35,165 bases of DNA from Syntrophobacteraceae bacterium (GCA_017881795.1 JADGQM010000006.1:1-35165), one strand, 5' to 3'; shown: positions 9,086 to 19,733, numbered from the stretch's first letter. Notes: generated by a model not told the origin, from the letters alone. A program made the numbers and translations.

Positions 9086-9117
9086 GCCGGAGTTATAGAA
9101 AGCTCCGGCTTTTTCGT
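9086..9117 (+). terminator. Rho-independent terminator after the PAS kinase
   Basis: A 7-bp stem, GCCGGAG at 9086-9092 and CTCCGGC at 9103-9109, encloses a 10-base loop and is followed directly by TTTTTCG. It lies about 90 bases after the kinase stop. The rest of the gap to 9396 shows nothing else that I can identify. Confidence 0.8.
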
Positions 9118-9396
9118 TTCTAAAAACCTGTCTCCGACCCATGCGAGCAAAGGTCACGATATCTGCGCTCTCCGTCATAATCAGCGTCATATCTCGATAA
9201 ACCTGGGCAGATAAACCCGTCTCAAAACTTGCTTCATTTATGGAGAATTTTTGCTAAGATTGGAAACCGTGAAGAGGACCAGCCAGATTCCAGGGCGGCA
9301 TCCTCAGATCGGAATCGCCGCCTGAATTCTTTCGCTTTTGAGCAATCCGCAGGTGAGTCTGACGTTTCGGGCAGCCTTGACGCGAAAAGGGGACAA

Positions 9397-12009
9397 ATGA
9401 AACCACGTGAAAAGAAAACCGAGAACAAGGTCTTCCCCATCGTCGGAATTGGGGCTTCCGCAGGGGGGCTTGAGGCTTTCGAGCAATTCCTGCGCAACAT
9501 GCCACCCGACAGCGGCATGGCCTTCGTCCTGGTCCAGCATCTCGACCCCACACGTAAGGACATCATGGCCGAGCTTCTGCAGCGGGTTACCAAAATGAAG
9601 GTCTTTCAGGTTAATGATGGGACGAAGGTTGAACCGGACTGCGTCTACGTGATCCCACCAAACAAAGACATGTCGATCCTGCATGGCGTTCTCCACCTCA
9701 TGGAACCATCTGCTCCGCGTGGGTTGCGTCTTCCCATTGATTTCTTTTTCAGACACCTGGCGGAAGATCAGAAAGAGAGGAGCATCGGGATCATCCTTTC
9801 CGGCATGGGAACGGACGGCAGCCTGGGGCTGAAAGCCATCAAGGAAAAGATGGGCATGACCATGGTACAGTATCCTGCATCGGCCAAGTTCGGCGGGATG
9901 CCCGGCAGCGCCGTCGATATGGGTCTTGCCGATTACATCGGCCGCGCCGAAGACCTGCCGGCAAAACTGTTCGCCTATGTCAAACACACGGCTGCCTCCA
10001 AGGCCCGGTTAGCCACCGAGGAAAAGACTTCAGGCGCCCTGGAGAAGGTTTGTATCCTGCTGCGAGCCCATACGGGCAATGATTTCTTCCTCTACAAAAA
10101 GAATATGCTCTCCCGCCGCATTGAAAGACGGATGAGCATCCATCAGATCGACAAGATCGTCCTGTATGTCCGTTTTCTTCAGGAGAATCCCCATGAGCTC
10201 GATTTGCTCTTCAAGGAACTGCTGATCGGGGTGACTGATTTCTTCCGGGACCCTGACGCTTTTGAGGGATTGAAAGGAAAGGCCATCCCCATGATCTTGA
10301 AAAACAGAACGATGGATAACACCCTGCGGATTTGGGTCCCGGGATGTTCCACGGGGGAAGAGGCCTATTCCATGGCCATCATCCTGAGAGAGACGCTGGA
10401 TGAGGTCAAAAGCAAATCCGGGTATAAGATCCAAATCTTTGCCACCGACATCGACAAGGACGCGATTGATAAAGCCCGTCAGGGCATATACCCGGGCAGC
10501 ATTACTGCTGATGTGTCTCCTGAGCGTTTAGAGAGATTCTTCGTCAAAGAGACCGGCAACTATCGGGTCAGCAAGGAAATCCGGCAGATGGTGATCTTTG
10601 CCTCCCAGAACGTCACTACCGACCCGCCCTTCACCAAGCTCGACCTTGTCAGTTGCAGGAATCTCCTGATCTACCTGACACCCGAACTGCAAAAGAAGCT
10701 CCTCTTCCTCTTTCACTACTGCTTGAAGCCCCAGGGGATTCTCTTCCTCGGTCCATCCGAGACCGTAGGAAGCACTACCGACCTCTTTACCACCCTGGAC
10801 GCCAAATGGAAGCTTTATGTGCGCCGGGAGTCCGCTGCTGCCATGATGCGGGGACTTGAGTTTCCCTCATCCCTTTTTTCTCCTGAAACGATTGAAAGGG
10901 AAGGGATGAGAAGAGGTGACGGTGTCCTTGTGGGCAGCATTCAAGATCTGGCGAACCGGCTGTTGATCGAGAACTTTACGCCACCAGCCGTGCTCATCAC
11001 CGATCAGGGTGACATCCTGTATGTAAGCGGGCACACGGGGAAATACCTTGAACCTGCAGCCGGGAAGGCCAATCTGAATATCTATGCCATGGCGCGTGAA
11101 GGGCTGCGCTATGAACTGGGAAGCGGGGTGAGCAGGGCTTTGGCCGAGAATGAAGTCGTTATCTTGAAGGGACTCAAGGTAAAGACCGACAGCGCCAACC
11201 AGACTATTAACCTCACCATCAAGCCGGTGACCGAGCCGGAAGCGCTGAAAGGGCTCCTGCTGGTTGTCTTTGAGGATGTGGCTGAACCCCTGGCGACAAA
11301 ACGCTCCCGCAGCAAAAGAATGGTCCCGGAAACCTTCCATGACGACAGGGTTGTCGAATTGGAAAGAGAGCTGCAGTATACCCAACACAATCTTCAGAAA
11401 ACCCTCGAAGAAATGCAAACTTCCCAGGAAGAGATCAAGTCAGCCAGCGAGGAGCTGCAGTCAACCAATGAGGAACTGCAGAGCGCCAACGAAGAGTTGA
11501 CCACATCCAAAGAGGAGCTGCAGTCTCTCAACGAGGAGCTCATGTCAGTCAATGCAGAGCTGCAGACCAAGATCGATGAATTGACCCTGACTCACGACGA
11601 TATGAAGAACCTCCTCAACAGCACTGACATCGCGACCCTCTTTCTTGACGGTGATCTGAACGTGAGGCGCTTTACCCCCCAGGCGACCGGGATCATTAAG
11701 CTGATCAACAGCGACGTCGGGAGGGCGATCACCGACATAACCACGAGTCTTCAATATGACGCTCTGGTGGACGATGTAAAGAGGGTGCTGGAGACCCTTG
11801 TTTTTAAAGAAACCCAGGTGATGACAAAAACCGGGCAGTGGTACACGGTGCGCATCATGCCTTACCGCACCTATGAGAACGTGATTGACGGGGTGGTGAT
11901 CACCTTTGCGGACATTACGGCATTGAAGCGACTGGAAATATCGCTAAGGGAGAACGAGGAGCGCTTGAAGGTTCTCCTGAGCCGAGATAATCCGGAGGCG
12001 CGAACTTGA
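9397..12009 (+). CDS. CheB-CheR fusion protein with coiled coil and PAS domain
   Basis: ATG 9397 is chosen, giving 870 residues, because AAAAGGGG precedes it and the protein then runs straight into the CheB domain; a frame from 9229 adds 56 unlikely residues. The first about 190 residues are a CheB methylesterase domain without a receiver, with GIGASAGG (Ser), QHLDP (His) and GMGTDGSLG (Asp). A CheR methyltransferase follows (about 220-480), with the SAM loop [14 protein letters not shown]. Then come a ligand-type PAS region, a long Glu/Leu coiled coil with repeated EELQS.NEEL units (about 670-740), and a last PAS domain. Such fusions act in receptor-like methylation or sensory circuits, often feeding kinases. 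The stop overlaps the TTG start of the next kinase, implying coupled translation. Confidence 0.9.
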   Translation: MKPREKKTENKVFPIVGIGASAGGLEAFEQFLRNMPPDSGMAFVLVQHLDPTRKDIMAELLQRVTKMKVFQVNDGTKVEPDCVYVIPPNKDMSILHGVLHLMEPSAPRGLRLPIDFFFRHLAEDQKERSIGIILSGMGTDGSLGLKAIKEKMGMTMVQYPASAKFGGMPGSAVDMGLADYIGRAEDLPAKLFAYVKHTAASKARLATEEKTSGALEKVCILLRAHTGNDFFLYKKNMLSRRIERRMSIHQIDKIVLYVRFLQENPHELDLLFKELLIGVTDFFRDPDAFEGLKGKAIPMILKNRTMDNTLRIWVPGCSTGEEAYSMAIILRETLDEVKSKSGYKIQIFATDIDKDAIDKARQGIYPGSITADVSPERLERFFVKETGNYRVSKEIRQMVIFASQNVTTDPPFTKLDLVSCRNLLIYLTPELQKKLLFLFHYCLKPQGILFLGPSETVGSTTDLFTTLDAKWKLYVRRESAAAMMRGLEFPSSLFSPETIEREGMRRGDGVLVGSIQDLANRLLIENFTPPAVLITDQGDILYVSGHTGKYLEPAAGKANLNIYAMAREGLRYELGSGVSRALAENEVVILKGLKVKTDSANQTINLTIKPVTEPEALKGLLLVVFEDVAEPLATKRSRSKRMVPETFHDDRVVELERELQYTQHNLQKTLEEMQTSQEEIKSASEELQSTNEELQSANEELTTSKEELQSLNEELMSVNAELQTKIDELTLTHDDMKNLLNSTDIATLFLDGDLNVRRFTPQATGIIKLINSDVGRAITDITTSLQYDALVDDVKRVLETLVFKETQVMTKTGQWYTVRIMPYRTYENVIDGVVITFADITALKRLEISLRENEERLKVLLSRDNPEART

Positions 12010-14504
12010 CAAAGGATAAACCAAACCCACCGGACTATTCCGAACTGCGCCGCCAGGCGGAAGAGCGGTTTGCGGCAAAACAGCGGGAGAGCGGTCAGCC
12101 TCCGGGTTACGTTGAAAAATTGTTGCACGAATTACAGGTTCACCAGATTGAGCTCGAACTTCAGAATGAGGAGCTTCGCGGCTCCCAGGTGCAACTTCAA
12201 GAATCCCTCGTGCAGTATTCAGACCGCTATGACTTTGCGCCGGTCGGCTACTTCACTTTAAATGAAGAAGGACTGATTCTTGAGGCAAACCTTGCCGGGG
12301 CCGCACTCTTGGGTGTGGAGCGGAGCAATCTCATCAACAAGCCTCTGCGAGCTCTTATTGCCAATGAGTCCCGGGCAGTTCTTGATGATTTCCGTAAAGC
12401 CCTCTTCAAGACGTTGACCAAACAGCTCTGTGAAGTGAAGCTCTTGAGGAAAGGAAACCTCTTCGCCCATGCGCTGATCGAGGGCGTTGTCCTGGAGGAT
12501 GCGCAGGAGAGCGAAAAACAATGCCGCATAGCAGTCATTGATATCACCGACCGGAAGCTTGCCGAAGTGGCACTTCGCCAGGCGCACGACGAGTTGGAAG
12601 AACGTGTTCGAGAACGCACCGCCGAATTGGTGGCTGCCAACAAGGAATTGCAGGCCGAAATCACCGAGCGCAAACGGGCGCAAGAGATACTGAGCAAAAG
12701 CGAGGAGCGCTTCCGCTCCCTGGTAACGGCCACGTCACAGATCGTGTGGACCACTGACCCAATGGGAGAGGTAGTGGATGATCTCCCCACGTGGCGCGTT
12801 TTCACCGGCCAGAGCGAGGAGGAGCTCAAAGGTTCGGGCTGGAGTCAAGCGCTGCACCCGGAGGATCGCCGGCCAACCGCGGAAATCTGGAAGCAAGCCG
12901 TAAAATCACGAACGATCTATGAAACCGAGTATCGCTTGCGTCGTTATGATGGAGAATATCGGCACGTTGCCGCGCGAGGTGTGCCGGTACTGGACCAAGA
13001 TGGCAGCATTCGCGAATGGGTGGGGACCTGTACCGACATCACCGAACGAAAACGGGCGGAGCAAACCCTGAGGCGATACACGCTGCTCTCAAAACATGCT
13101 CGCGAAATCATCCTCTTCATCTCTCAAGATGGGCGCATTCTGGAGGCCAATGAAGCCGCCTGTGAAGCCTACGGGTATGGTCTGGAAACGATTCTAGCCT
13201 TGACTATTAACGATCTTCGAGCTCCTGAGACCAGACATCAAATACCGAATCAAATGGAGAAAGCATTCCACGAGGCGAATCTTTTCGAGACCAAGCAGGT
13301 GCGAAAAGGCGGCAGTGTCTTCCCGGTGGAGGTCAGTTCCCGCGGTGTCGAACTCGGTGAGGAGAGAATCCTCTTGAGCATTATCCGGGACATCACTGAG
13401 CGCAAGCAGGCGGAAGAGAAGATAAGCAGTGCCAAGGCCATGCTGCAGACGGTCTTTGACGGGATTTCAGATCCCTTGTTAATGGTTGAGAAGGACCTTA
13501 CCGTCAGGATGCTCAACAAAGCGGCCTCCAGATACTTTCGCATAGCTGACAGCGAAGAGACGGTAGGGAAATTTTGCTACGACCTGGCTTCCGGAAAACA
13601 TGAGCCCTGCAACGATTGTGTTGTGTGTTCGGCCATCCTGGAGGGAAAGAGTATCAGATGCGAGCGGAAGGGAGTCTTCGATTCCGGGCGTACGGAAGAA
13701 GTGGTCGTTTACCCTGCGGAAAAGACAGATGATGGGTTCTCCGGCGCCATTATCCGAATCAGTGACATTACCGAAAGCAGGAACATGGAAAAGCATTTGA
13801 TGCGTGCGGACCGGCTCTCCTCATTAGGAGTGCTTTCAGGGGGGATCGCCCATGAAATCCGCAATCCTTTGGCGGGAATAAGCCTCTTTATCGACGTCCT
13901 CCGTGACGAAGAAAAATTCAGTCGAACAAGCCAGGAACAAACTATTTTCGAAGAGATCAAGCTCAACATCAAGAAGATTGACGGTATCATCAAAAGAGTC
14001 CTGAGTTACGCTAAGCAATCGGAGACTGCCACCCTGAGTACACTGGATGTGAGCCCGCTGGTTGAGGAGAGCCTGAAGTTCTGGCACTCAAGGATGGTGA
14101 GGGATGGGATTCAATTGAGATTATCCCTTGAGGAAGACCTTCCCGAGGTTCTTGGAGATCCAACTGAAATCCACCAGATCCTGACTAATTTGATTCAAAA
14201 TGCCCTTGAGGCTATGGATAACGACGGCACCCTTAGCATCAGCGTTGAACAGGGAACCCTTTCCTTTGATAAGAAACGCCCTGCAGTCATAGTGAAGGTT
14301 CAGGATTCCGGACCAGGGATTCCTCTGGATCAGCAAAAGAACATTTTCAACCCGTTTTTCACTACGAAGCATACCGGGACCGGGTTGGGGCTTGCCATCA
14401 CGCACCGGATCGTTTCCCGCCACGGCGGGCTCATCTCATTCGAGAGCATTCCGGAGGTGGGAACAACCTTTACGGTTGAACTTCCCGTTGCACCTGGAAA
14501 TTGA
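12006..14504 (+). CDS. Multi-PAS sensor histidine kinase coupled to the CheB-CheR fusion
   Basis: The 832-residue product starts at TTG 12006, which shares bases with the TGA of the upstream gene (TTGA); CGGAGG lies about 10 bases before. A helical N-terminus leads into four PAS-type domains, each closed by a DITxRK/DITERK-like element near residues 180, 347, 467 and 593. The third linker region ends in coiled coil. The phosphoacceptor motif is [13 protein letters not shown], and the ATPase has N box [13 protein letters not shown]1 DSGPGIP and G2 GTGLGLAIT. No membrane helix is seen. The fourth PAS contains a Cys cluster ending PCNDCVVC that could bind metal or sense redox. It is probably the kinase output of the methylation-linked protein before it. 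Confidence 0.9.
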   Translation: MTKDKPNPPDYSELRRQAEERFAAKQRESGQPPGYVEKLLHELQVHQIELELQNEELRGSQVQLQESLVQYSDRYDFAPVGYFTLNEEGLILEANLAGAALLGVERSNLINKPLRALIANESRAVLDDFRKALFKTLTKQLCEVKLLRKGNLFAHALIEGVVLEDAQESEKQCRIAVIDITDRKLAEVALRQAHDELEERVRERTAELVAANKELQAEITERKRAQEILSKSEERFRSLVTATSQIVWTTDPMGEVVDDLPTWRVFTGQSEEELKGSGWSQALHPEDRRPTAEIWKQAVKSRTIYETEYRLRRYDGEYRHVAARGVPVLDQDGSIREWVGTCTDITERKRAEQTLRRYTLLSKHAREIILFISQDGRILEANEAACEAYGYGLETILALTINDLRAPETRHQIPNQMEKAFHEANLFETKQVRKGGSVFPVEVSSRGVELGEERILLSIIRDITERKQAEEKISSAKAMLQTVFDGISDPLLMVEKDLTVRMLNKAASRYFRIADSEETVGKFCYDLASGKHEPCNDCVVCSAILEGKSIRCERKGVFDSGRTEEVVVYPAEKTDDGFSGAIIRISDITESRNMEKHLMRADRLSSLGVLSGGIAHEIRNPLAGISLFIDVLRDEEKFSRTSQEQTIFEEIKLNIKKIDGIIKRVLSYAKQSETATLSTLDVSPLVEESLKFWHSRMVRDGIQLRLSLEEDLPEVLGDPTEIHQILTNLIQNALEAMDNDGTLSISVEQGTLSFDKKRPAVIVKVQDSGPGIPLDQQKNIFNPFFTTKHTGTGLGLAITHRIVSRHGGLISFESIPEVGTTFTVELPVAPGN

Positions 14505-14795
14505 AATGGCATAGTACTTGCTCTATGTTGTCGATTGAAAGAAGTCATCGTTTGCGCCCCTTGAGTCTATGCAAGACTGGAATGATGGTTTATATTCAGC
14601 AGCGAGAGGGTGGCTATAATCCCGTGAGGGTCCATCAGGTTTTGAGAAAAGATCTCTGCGATGGTGTGTGATCTTCTTGGCGTTCCGGAAAGGCATTCTT
14701 AGAGGCCAAAAAGAGCGAACCAGCGCAAATTTTGACCAGTCACAGGCGAGGATACGAAAATTTCCGAAAAGAGGAAGAATCACATATGGATTAAG

Positions 14796-15488
14796 TTGCT
14801 TGGGCTGCTTGTTATTGTGGGCGGCATCTCGGCTTTGATCTATCGGTCGGAATGGATCCGACTCTTCCTTTGCAGAGAACAGCTTCTGCATTTTTTGGAA
14901 TCTCTTGGTCCCTGGGCGTCAGTGGTATTTGTTCTTTTGCAGGCCTTCCAGGTTGTGGCGGCGCCGATTCCAGGCGAGGCTACGGGGCTTTTGGGCGGCT
15001 TTCTTTTCGGCCCGTGGCTTGGGGTGTTGCTCTCGACGATCGGCTTGACTCTGGGCTCTTACATCGCCTTCGCTCTTGGAAGGTATCTCGGCAGGCCTGT
15101 CGTTGAACGCTTTGTAGCTCCATCGACGACGGAACGATTCGATTATCTGCTTCATCATAAAGGCGCGTTTTTGGTTTTTTTGCTGTTTCTCATCCCCGGT
15201 TTTCCCAAAGACGCTCTTTGTTACCTCCTTGGATTGGGGCACCTTTCAACCATGGAATTTCTCCTCATCGGCGGCGGTGGTCGTTTGCTGGGGACGGTCT
15301 TACTCACTATGGAAGGGAATTATTTAAGACTCCACCAGTATGGCCGGTTGTATATTCTCGTTGGAATCACCTTGGTTATCATTCTCATTGCCATGGTTTA
15401 TAAAGATAAGCTGGAGAGACTTTTCCAGCATTGGCACAGCAAGGATTACCGGAAAAAGGATGCTAAACCCTTACCGAATCCCGAATAG
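14796..15488 (+). CDS. TVP38/TMEM64 (VTT domain) membrane protein
   Basis: The protein (about 230 residues) has five or so hydrophobic segments and the VTT/SNARE-associated signature: PIPGEATGLLGGFLFGPWLG, then GSYIAFALGRYLGRP, and later LIPGFPKDALCYLLGL with GGRLLGT. Bacterial relatives are DedA-like inner-membrane proteins linked to lipid scrambling or membrane homeostasis. The start is uncertain. TTG 14796 is the first accepted start codon, but the frame is open back to 14736 and the residues KRKNHIWIK before it look authentic. A strong GAGGAAG site points instead to ATG 14786, which is out of frame and stops after two codons. The next gene follows 22 bases after the stop. Confidence 0.85.
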   Translation: MLGLLVIVGGISALIYRSEWIRLFLCREQLLHFLESLGPWASVVFVLLQAFQVVAAPIPGEATGLLGGFLFGPWLGVLLSTIGLTLGSYIAFALGRYLGRPVVERFVAPSTTERFDYLLHHKGAFLVFLLFLIPGFPKDALCYLLGLGHLSTMEFLLIGGGGRLLGTVLLTMEGNYLRLHQYGRLYILVGITLVIILIAMVYKDKLERLFQHWHSKDYRKKDAKPLPNPE

Positions 15489-15510
15489 GGTGTTTCAGGA
15501 GGCTGTCTTC

Positions 15511-16134
15511 ATGCGAAACATCATCTGCCTTTCGCTCCTCATCCCTGCTCTTCTGTTTCCGATTGTGGTTTTTGCTCAAGCGCCTGAGCAGATTGCGGGG
15601 ATTCGCCTGGGAGCAAACATCGATCAATATAAGAATATTCTCCAGATGGATACCTCCCTGCCCGTTCGCCACATGGAATACATATCGGAAGTCGAGCTCA
15701 AGCCCTCTTTCGAAGGCTACCGGAGCGGCTACATCTTTTATGGGAACTGTGATAAGCCCGGTCGCATCGTCAAGCTCAAGCTCAAATACGAGCGCAGCGA
15801 CAAGCAATTTTTTGATGAACTGCTGCAGCGTTTCAAGCAGAAGTTCGGTGAGCCGGACCAATATCGCGGAGATGCTTTTCGCGCATTCATCGCCTGGAAA
15901 TGGTCCTTCAGGGACAAAGATGGCAATAATATCAGTCTGATCCTGCAGCACAACAGCGCAGATGTTGAGGAATACACCAGGGGAAATTCGGTGAAACTGT
16001 CTGCAACATCGCTCATGGAAAAAGAAACGAAGTGTGATGAATTGAAAAACCCGGAACCGAAGCAAACGCAGCAGGAAAAACCAGGGAAAGGCTCCTTGGG
16101 GCAAGCGGATTACCAGCGGTTCCTTCCCGAATGA
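15511..16134 (+). CDS. Periplasmic protein of unknown function
   Basis: ATG 15511 is supported by AGGAGG 8 bases upstream; the longer frame from 15340 overlaps the membrane-protein gene and is ignored. The 207-residue product starts with a clear signal peptide (MRNIICLSLLIPALLF, cleavage after VVFAQA). The mature part begins with IAGIRLGANIDQYK, a pattern seen in small periplasmic proteins that follow the form G.xLGxxxxxv. It has a KFGEPDQYRGD element, ends in a Lys/Gln-rich tail, and has one Cys pair candidate (GNC and TKC). No enzyme motif is visible. It sits between the VTT protein and hpnJ and could be part of the same envelope-lipid unit. Confidence 0.75.
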   Translation: MRNIICLSLLIPALLFPIVVFAQAPEQIAGIRLGANIDQYKNILQMDTSLPVRHMEYISEVELKPSFEGYRSGYIFYGNCDKPGRIVKLKLKYERSDKQFFDELLQRFKQKFGEPDQYRGDAFRAFIAWKWSFRDKDGNNISLILQHNSADVEEYTRGNSVKLSATSLMEKETKCDELKNPEPKQTQQEKPGKGSLGQADYQRFLPE

Positions 16135-16214
16135 AACATCGTCAGGCAGTTTAGCAAGGTGCTTCCTTCTGCGACGGTGCCATAAGGGTTCACCGTGGAG
16201 CATACAGAGAAAAA

Positions 16215-17651
16215 ATGAAAACCTTACTCCTTAACCCCCCTTCCTTCGAAAAATTCGACGGGGGGGCAGGCTCTCGCTGGCCGGCACGCCGAGAGATAAG
16301 TTCCTTCTGGTATCCCGTATGGTTGTCCTACCCTGCAGGCCTCATCAAAGAAAGCCGCTTGCTTGACGCTCCGTCCCACGGGGTGACTCCTGAGGAAACC
16401 GTCCGGATCGCCAGGGATTACGAATTTGTTGTCGTCTTCACCAGCACCCCTGGATTCAAGAACGATATCTTACTCGCCGAAAGAATCAAGGATACCAGCC
16501 AGGGAGTTAAGATTGCCTTCGTTGGTCCACCCGTGTCGGTGTTGCCGGAAGAGACGCTCAAGGCTTCAGCCGCGATTGACTTTGTGGCCCGGAGGGAATT
16601 TGATTACACCATTGCCGAGTATGCCTGGGGAAAGCCAATTGAGCAAATAAGCGGGGTCTCGTTCAGGGGGAATGGGCAGGTGATCCACAATCCTGATCGC
16701 CCTCTCCTCGACGATCTCGATTCCCTTCCTTTCGCCGTAGAAATTTACAAACGTGACCTCGACATAACGAAGTACAATGTACCGTTTTTGCAGCACCCGT
16801 TCATCGCGTTCTATACCTCCCGCGGGTGTCCGGCCTTTTGCACCTTCTGCCTCTGGCCGCAAACCTTCGGCGGTCACAAATGGCGCTGTCGGAGCAGCGA
16901 AAATGTTGTGGCCGAGATCCGGAGAGCCTTCGAACTTTTTCCCAACGTCAGGGAAATCTTCTTTGATGACGATACGTTCGCCTGGGGGAAGGCCAGAGTT
17001 CTGGAGCTTTGCGGCAAACTGAGGCCGCTCAACTTTACGTGGTCGTGCACCTGCCGCGTACACGCCGACTTTGAGATGCTCAAGGCCATGAAAGAAGCGG
17101 GTTGCCGCTTGTTGATCGTAGGCTTCGAGTCGGGGGATCCGACCATTCTGAAGAACATCAAGAAGGGAGCCACGGTAAAGCAGGCACTTGCCTTCATGAA
17201 GCACTGCAAAGAGCTCGACATCAGCGTTCATGGTGATTTCATCATCGGGCTTCCCGGAGAGACTCCCGAGACCATCATGCGTACGATCGGCTTTGCGGAA
17301 GAACTGGATTGCGAGACCATCCAGGTATCCATCGCTCATCCCTATCCGGGGACCGCATTTGATTCCTACGTGCGCCGCCACGGCTACCTGACCGATGATG
17401 ATATGGCCGATGAACTGGGCCACCAGCTTCCCAATCTTCAGTATCCCGGGCTTTCCAGGGAGGAGATCGTCGAGGCGGTCGAGTACTTCTATGGCAGGTA
17501 TTATTTTCGCCCTAGAATCGTTTTCAGAATCCTGCGACGGGCGCTGTGGGACCACGACGAACGCACCCGTTTGTTCCGTGAGGCCAAAGAATATCTGCAA
17601 TTGCGCGCCAAGAGGAAACGGTTCTCCAGGGCCAAAACGGCGCCATCCTAA
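16215..17651 (+). CDS. hpnJ: Hopanoid-modifying radical SAM protein HpnJ
   Basis: The 478-residue protein matches HpnJ throughout: LLNPPSFEKFDGGAGSRW at the start, a B12-binding-like N-terminal domain, then the radical SAM core with SRGCPAFCTFCLWPQTFGG (CxxxCxxC near residues 204-211), FFDDDTFAW, and GDFIIGLPGETPET. HpnJ is known to act after HpnI and HpnK, contracting the sugar ring on glucosaminyl-bacteriohopanetetrol to the cyclitol ether. The [4Fe-4S] cluster cysteines are all present. ATG 16215 has only a weak AGAG site. The gene begins a plus-strand run hpnJ-hpnK-hpnI, with hpnK starting 34 bases after its stop. No early squalene-hopene genes are in the window. Confidence 0.93.
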   Translation: MKTLLLNPPSFEKFDGGAGSRWPARREISSFWYPVWLSYPAGLIKESRLLDAPSHGVTPEETVRIARDYEFVVVFTSTPGFKNDILLAERIKDTSQGVKIAFVGPPVSVLPEETLKASAAIDFVARREFDYTIAEYAWGKPIEQISGVSFRGNGQVIHNPDRPLLDDLDSLPFAVEIYKRDLDITKYNVPFLQHPFIAFYTSRGCPAFCTFCLWPQTFGGHKWRCRSSENVVAEIRRAFELFPNVREIFFDDDTFAWGKARVLELCGKLRPLNFTWSCTCRVHADFEMLKAMKEAGCRLLIVGFESGDPTILKNIKKGATVKQALAFMKHCKELDISVHGDFIIGLPGETPETIMRTIGFAEELDCETIQVSIAHPYPGTAFDSYVRRHGYLTDDDMADELGHQLPNLQYPGLSREEIVEAVEYFYGRYYFRPRIVFRILRRALWDHDERTRLFREAKEYLQLRAKRKRFSRAKTAPS

Positions 17652-17685
17652 CCGACAACTCCATTGCACCTGTGTCCCGGACTCG

Positions 17686-18552
17686 ATGCATCAGGCTCAA
17701 GTGATTATAAACGGGGATGATTTTGGCAAGTCCCAGGAAGTGAATGATGCCATCATCCATGCCTTCAAAGCGGGGACGCTTACCAGTTGCAGCTTGATGG
17801 TGACTGGGGACGCTTTTGAGCATGCGGTGCGCTCAGCCAGGGAAAATGTCGATCTGGCCGTTGGCATCCATCTCGTTACCGTACAAGGCAAGGCGGTCCT
17901 GCCCCATGCTGAAATTCCCAATCTCGTCGATGGGAAAGGTCATTTCCCCGAAAGTCCTGTTGCCGCCGGCCTGAAATATTACTTTTCACGAGTGGCGCGC
18001 GAACAACTGACCAAAGAACTCGCTGCACAATTCAGGAGATTCCACGCCACCGGACTCAGACTCTCTCATGTTGACAGTCATCTCCACATGCACGTCCATC
18101 CGGTGGTCTTCGCCGCTGCCCTCAACCTTGCCGAGCTTTACCAGGTCAGGCGGATGCGAGTCCCCTATGATGATTTCCGGATCGCGGTGCGATTTCAGAG
18201 GAAGAGCTTGCCGAGCAAGGCAATAGTCGCTCTGATCTTTTGGCTGCTTACACGACGGATGAGAAAACCCCTTCAAGATCGTGGCTTCTCCTTTACCGAG
18301 CGCGTTTACGGTCACCTTTTGAGCGGTGGGATGACCCTCGAATACGCCCTTTTTCTTCTGGAGCATCTCTCAACAAAAACCAATGAGATCTATTTCCATC
18401 CCGCAGTTGCCGAGAGCTTTCCTGCCTCGAATTTCCAGCAGCTTCAAAGCGTCAGGGAGCTTGACATCCTTACCAGCAGCGCATTCAAGAAGCGACTGCA
18501 TGGTCCTGGCATTATTCTGACAGACTATTGCAGACTGGCAGGCGGCGAATGA
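17686..18552 (+). CDS. hpnK: Hopanoid biosynthesis deacetylase HpnK (YdjC/ChbG family)
   Basis: The 288-residue protein starts MHQAQVIINGDDFGKS and carries the ChbG/YdjC-fold metal and catalytic motifs: GDDFG near residue 9, VGIHLVT near 60 and HVDSHLHMHVHP near 123. HpnK removes the acetyl group from N-acetylglucosaminyl-bacteriohopanetetrol before HpnJ acts. ATG 17686 is chosen because the residues before it (HCTCVPDS) are not protein-like, although the upstream ribosome site is poor, which suggests dependence on translation from hpnJ. The stop TGA overlaps the ATG of hpnI (ATGA). Confidence 0.92.
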   Translation: MHQAQVIINGDDFGKSQEVNDAIIHAFKAGTLTSCSLMVTGDAFEHAVRSARENVDLAVGIHLVTVQGKAVLPHAEIPNLVDGKGHFPESPVAAGLKYYFSRVAREQLTKELAAQFRRFHATGLRLSHVDSHLHMHVHPVVFAAALNLAELYQVRRMRVPYDDFRIAVRFQRKSLPSKAIVALIFWLLTRRMRKPLQDRGFSFTERVYGHLLSGGMTLEYALFLLEHLSTKTNEIYFHPAVAESFPASNFQQLQSVRELDILTSSAFKKRLHGPGIILTDYCRLAGGE

Positions 18553-19685
18553 TCACCATCATCCTGACGCTTTTGAGCATTGTGTCGATTTGCTACTATT
18601 TTACCTGCATCGTTGCCGCACGGCGGTTCTTCTCGCGGCCACCGGTTGCGAGAAGCTCGCCGTTGCCTCCCGTCTCGATCATGATCCCTCTTTACGGCAA
18701 GGATTTTGAGGCCTATGAGAATTATGTCTCCTTCTGTCGCCAAGATTACTCAGATTACCAAATCGTCTTTGGTGTAAACAACCTACAAGACTCGTCGATT
18801 CCTGTTATCCGAAAATTGATTGCTGATTTTCCCGATAAGGATATCACGCTTGTGATCGATGCGGGGGTCATCGGGCAAAATCCCAAAGTTAACAACCTCA
18901 ACAACATGCTCAAGATGGCAAAACATGATGTATTGGTGCTCGTTGACAGTGATATCAGGGTGGCCGCGGATTATCTCGCACGGGTTGTCTCTGAGCTTGC
19001 GAGCGAGCGAGTGGGTCTCGTTACCTGTCTCTATCGGGCGGGTAAGGCGCCGAATTTTGCAGCAAAGCTCGAAGCGGTTGGGATAACAGGAGAATTTGGG
19101 CCGGGAGTCCTGGTTGCGTGGCTTATCGAGGGCCTTGCCTTTGCCTTGGGCGCAACCATTGTGACCACGAGGAAGCACCTTCAGGCTATCGGAGGCTTTG
19201 GAGCCATCGCGGATTATCTTGCTGACGATTTCATGCTCGGCAACCTCATGTCACAGGCCGGCTATGAGGTCAGGCTTTCATCATACGTTGTAGAAATCGT
19301 ACTGCCGCCAACCACGTTGATGAGCATGATCAAGCACCAGGTGCGCTGGGCGCGAGGTATCAGAGCATGTCGTCCCTGGGGCTATTTGGGTTCCATCGTG
19401 ACCCATGGGACGGTCCTCGCACTGCTGTTGGTCCTCGCCAGCCAAGGTTCGACGCTTAGTCTCTCGCTCCTGGCAATGACGCTCGGTGCCCAGATGGCAA
19501 TGAACCGCAGGGTAGCCATCGCCAGGCTGGGCGACAATCTCTTACGGCAGCACTTCTGGTTGGCGCCCCTGAGAGATCTTCTCGGCTTCTTGTTCTGGTG
19601 TCTAGGGCAGACGGGAAAGAACGTGGAGTGGCGAGGAAGGACCTTCAAACTCGTCGACGACGGGAAAATGGTGGCTAGTGGCTAG
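18549..19685 (+). CDS. hpnI: Hopanoid glycosyltransferase HpnI
   Basis: The 378-residue family 2 glycosyltransferase has an N-terminal membrane helix (MITIILTLLSIVSICYYF) and a catalytic domain with VSIMIPLYGKD, VLVDSDIRV (DxD-type), and LADDFMLG followed by QVRWARG (the QxxRW motif). C-terminal hydrophobic segments follow. This matches HpnI, which adds N-acetylglucosamine to bacteriohopanetetrol at the inner membrane and resembles ceramide glucosyltransferases. ATG 18549 overlaps the hpnK stop by four bases, with AGGCGG before it; the frame could start at TTG 18528 but that would bury the start in hpnK. The stop codon lies inside the large palindrome at 19677-19720. Confidence 0.92.
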   Translation: MITIILTLLSIVSICYYFTCIVAARRFFSRPPVARSSPLPPVSIMIPLYGKDFEAYENYVSFCRQDYSDYQIVFGVNNLQDSSIPVIRKLIADFPDKDITLVIDAGVIGQNPKVNNLNNMLKMAKHDVLVLVDSDIRVAADYLARVVSELASERVGLVTCLYRAGKAPNFAAKLEAVGITGEFGPGVLVAWLIEGLAFALGATIVTTRKHLQAIGGFGAIADYLADDFMLGNLMSQAGYEVRLSSYVVEIVLPPTTLMSMIKHQVRWARGIRACRPWGYLGSIVTHGTVLALLLVLASQGSTLSLSLLAMTLGAQMAMNRRVAIARLGDNLLRQHFWLAPLRDLLGFLFWCLGQTGKNVEWRGRTFKLVDDGKMVASG

Positions 19686-19720
19686 TAGGGGCGACCGGCC
19701 GGTCGCCCCTACTAGCCACT
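19677..19720. terminator. 44-bp perfect palindrome, likely bidirectional terminator
   Basis: The two 22-base halves are exact complements, centred between 19698 and 19699 on CCGG. On the plus strand the palindrome is followed by TGTTTTT. It covers the last codons of hpnI and separates it from the convergent MlaC-like gene (stop at 19734). The GTAGGGGCGACC core is also typical of dispersed intergenic repeats in several bacterial groups, so it may be a repeat copy serving as terminator. Confidence 0.7.
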
Positions 19721-19733
19721 GTTTTTCGAGCGT

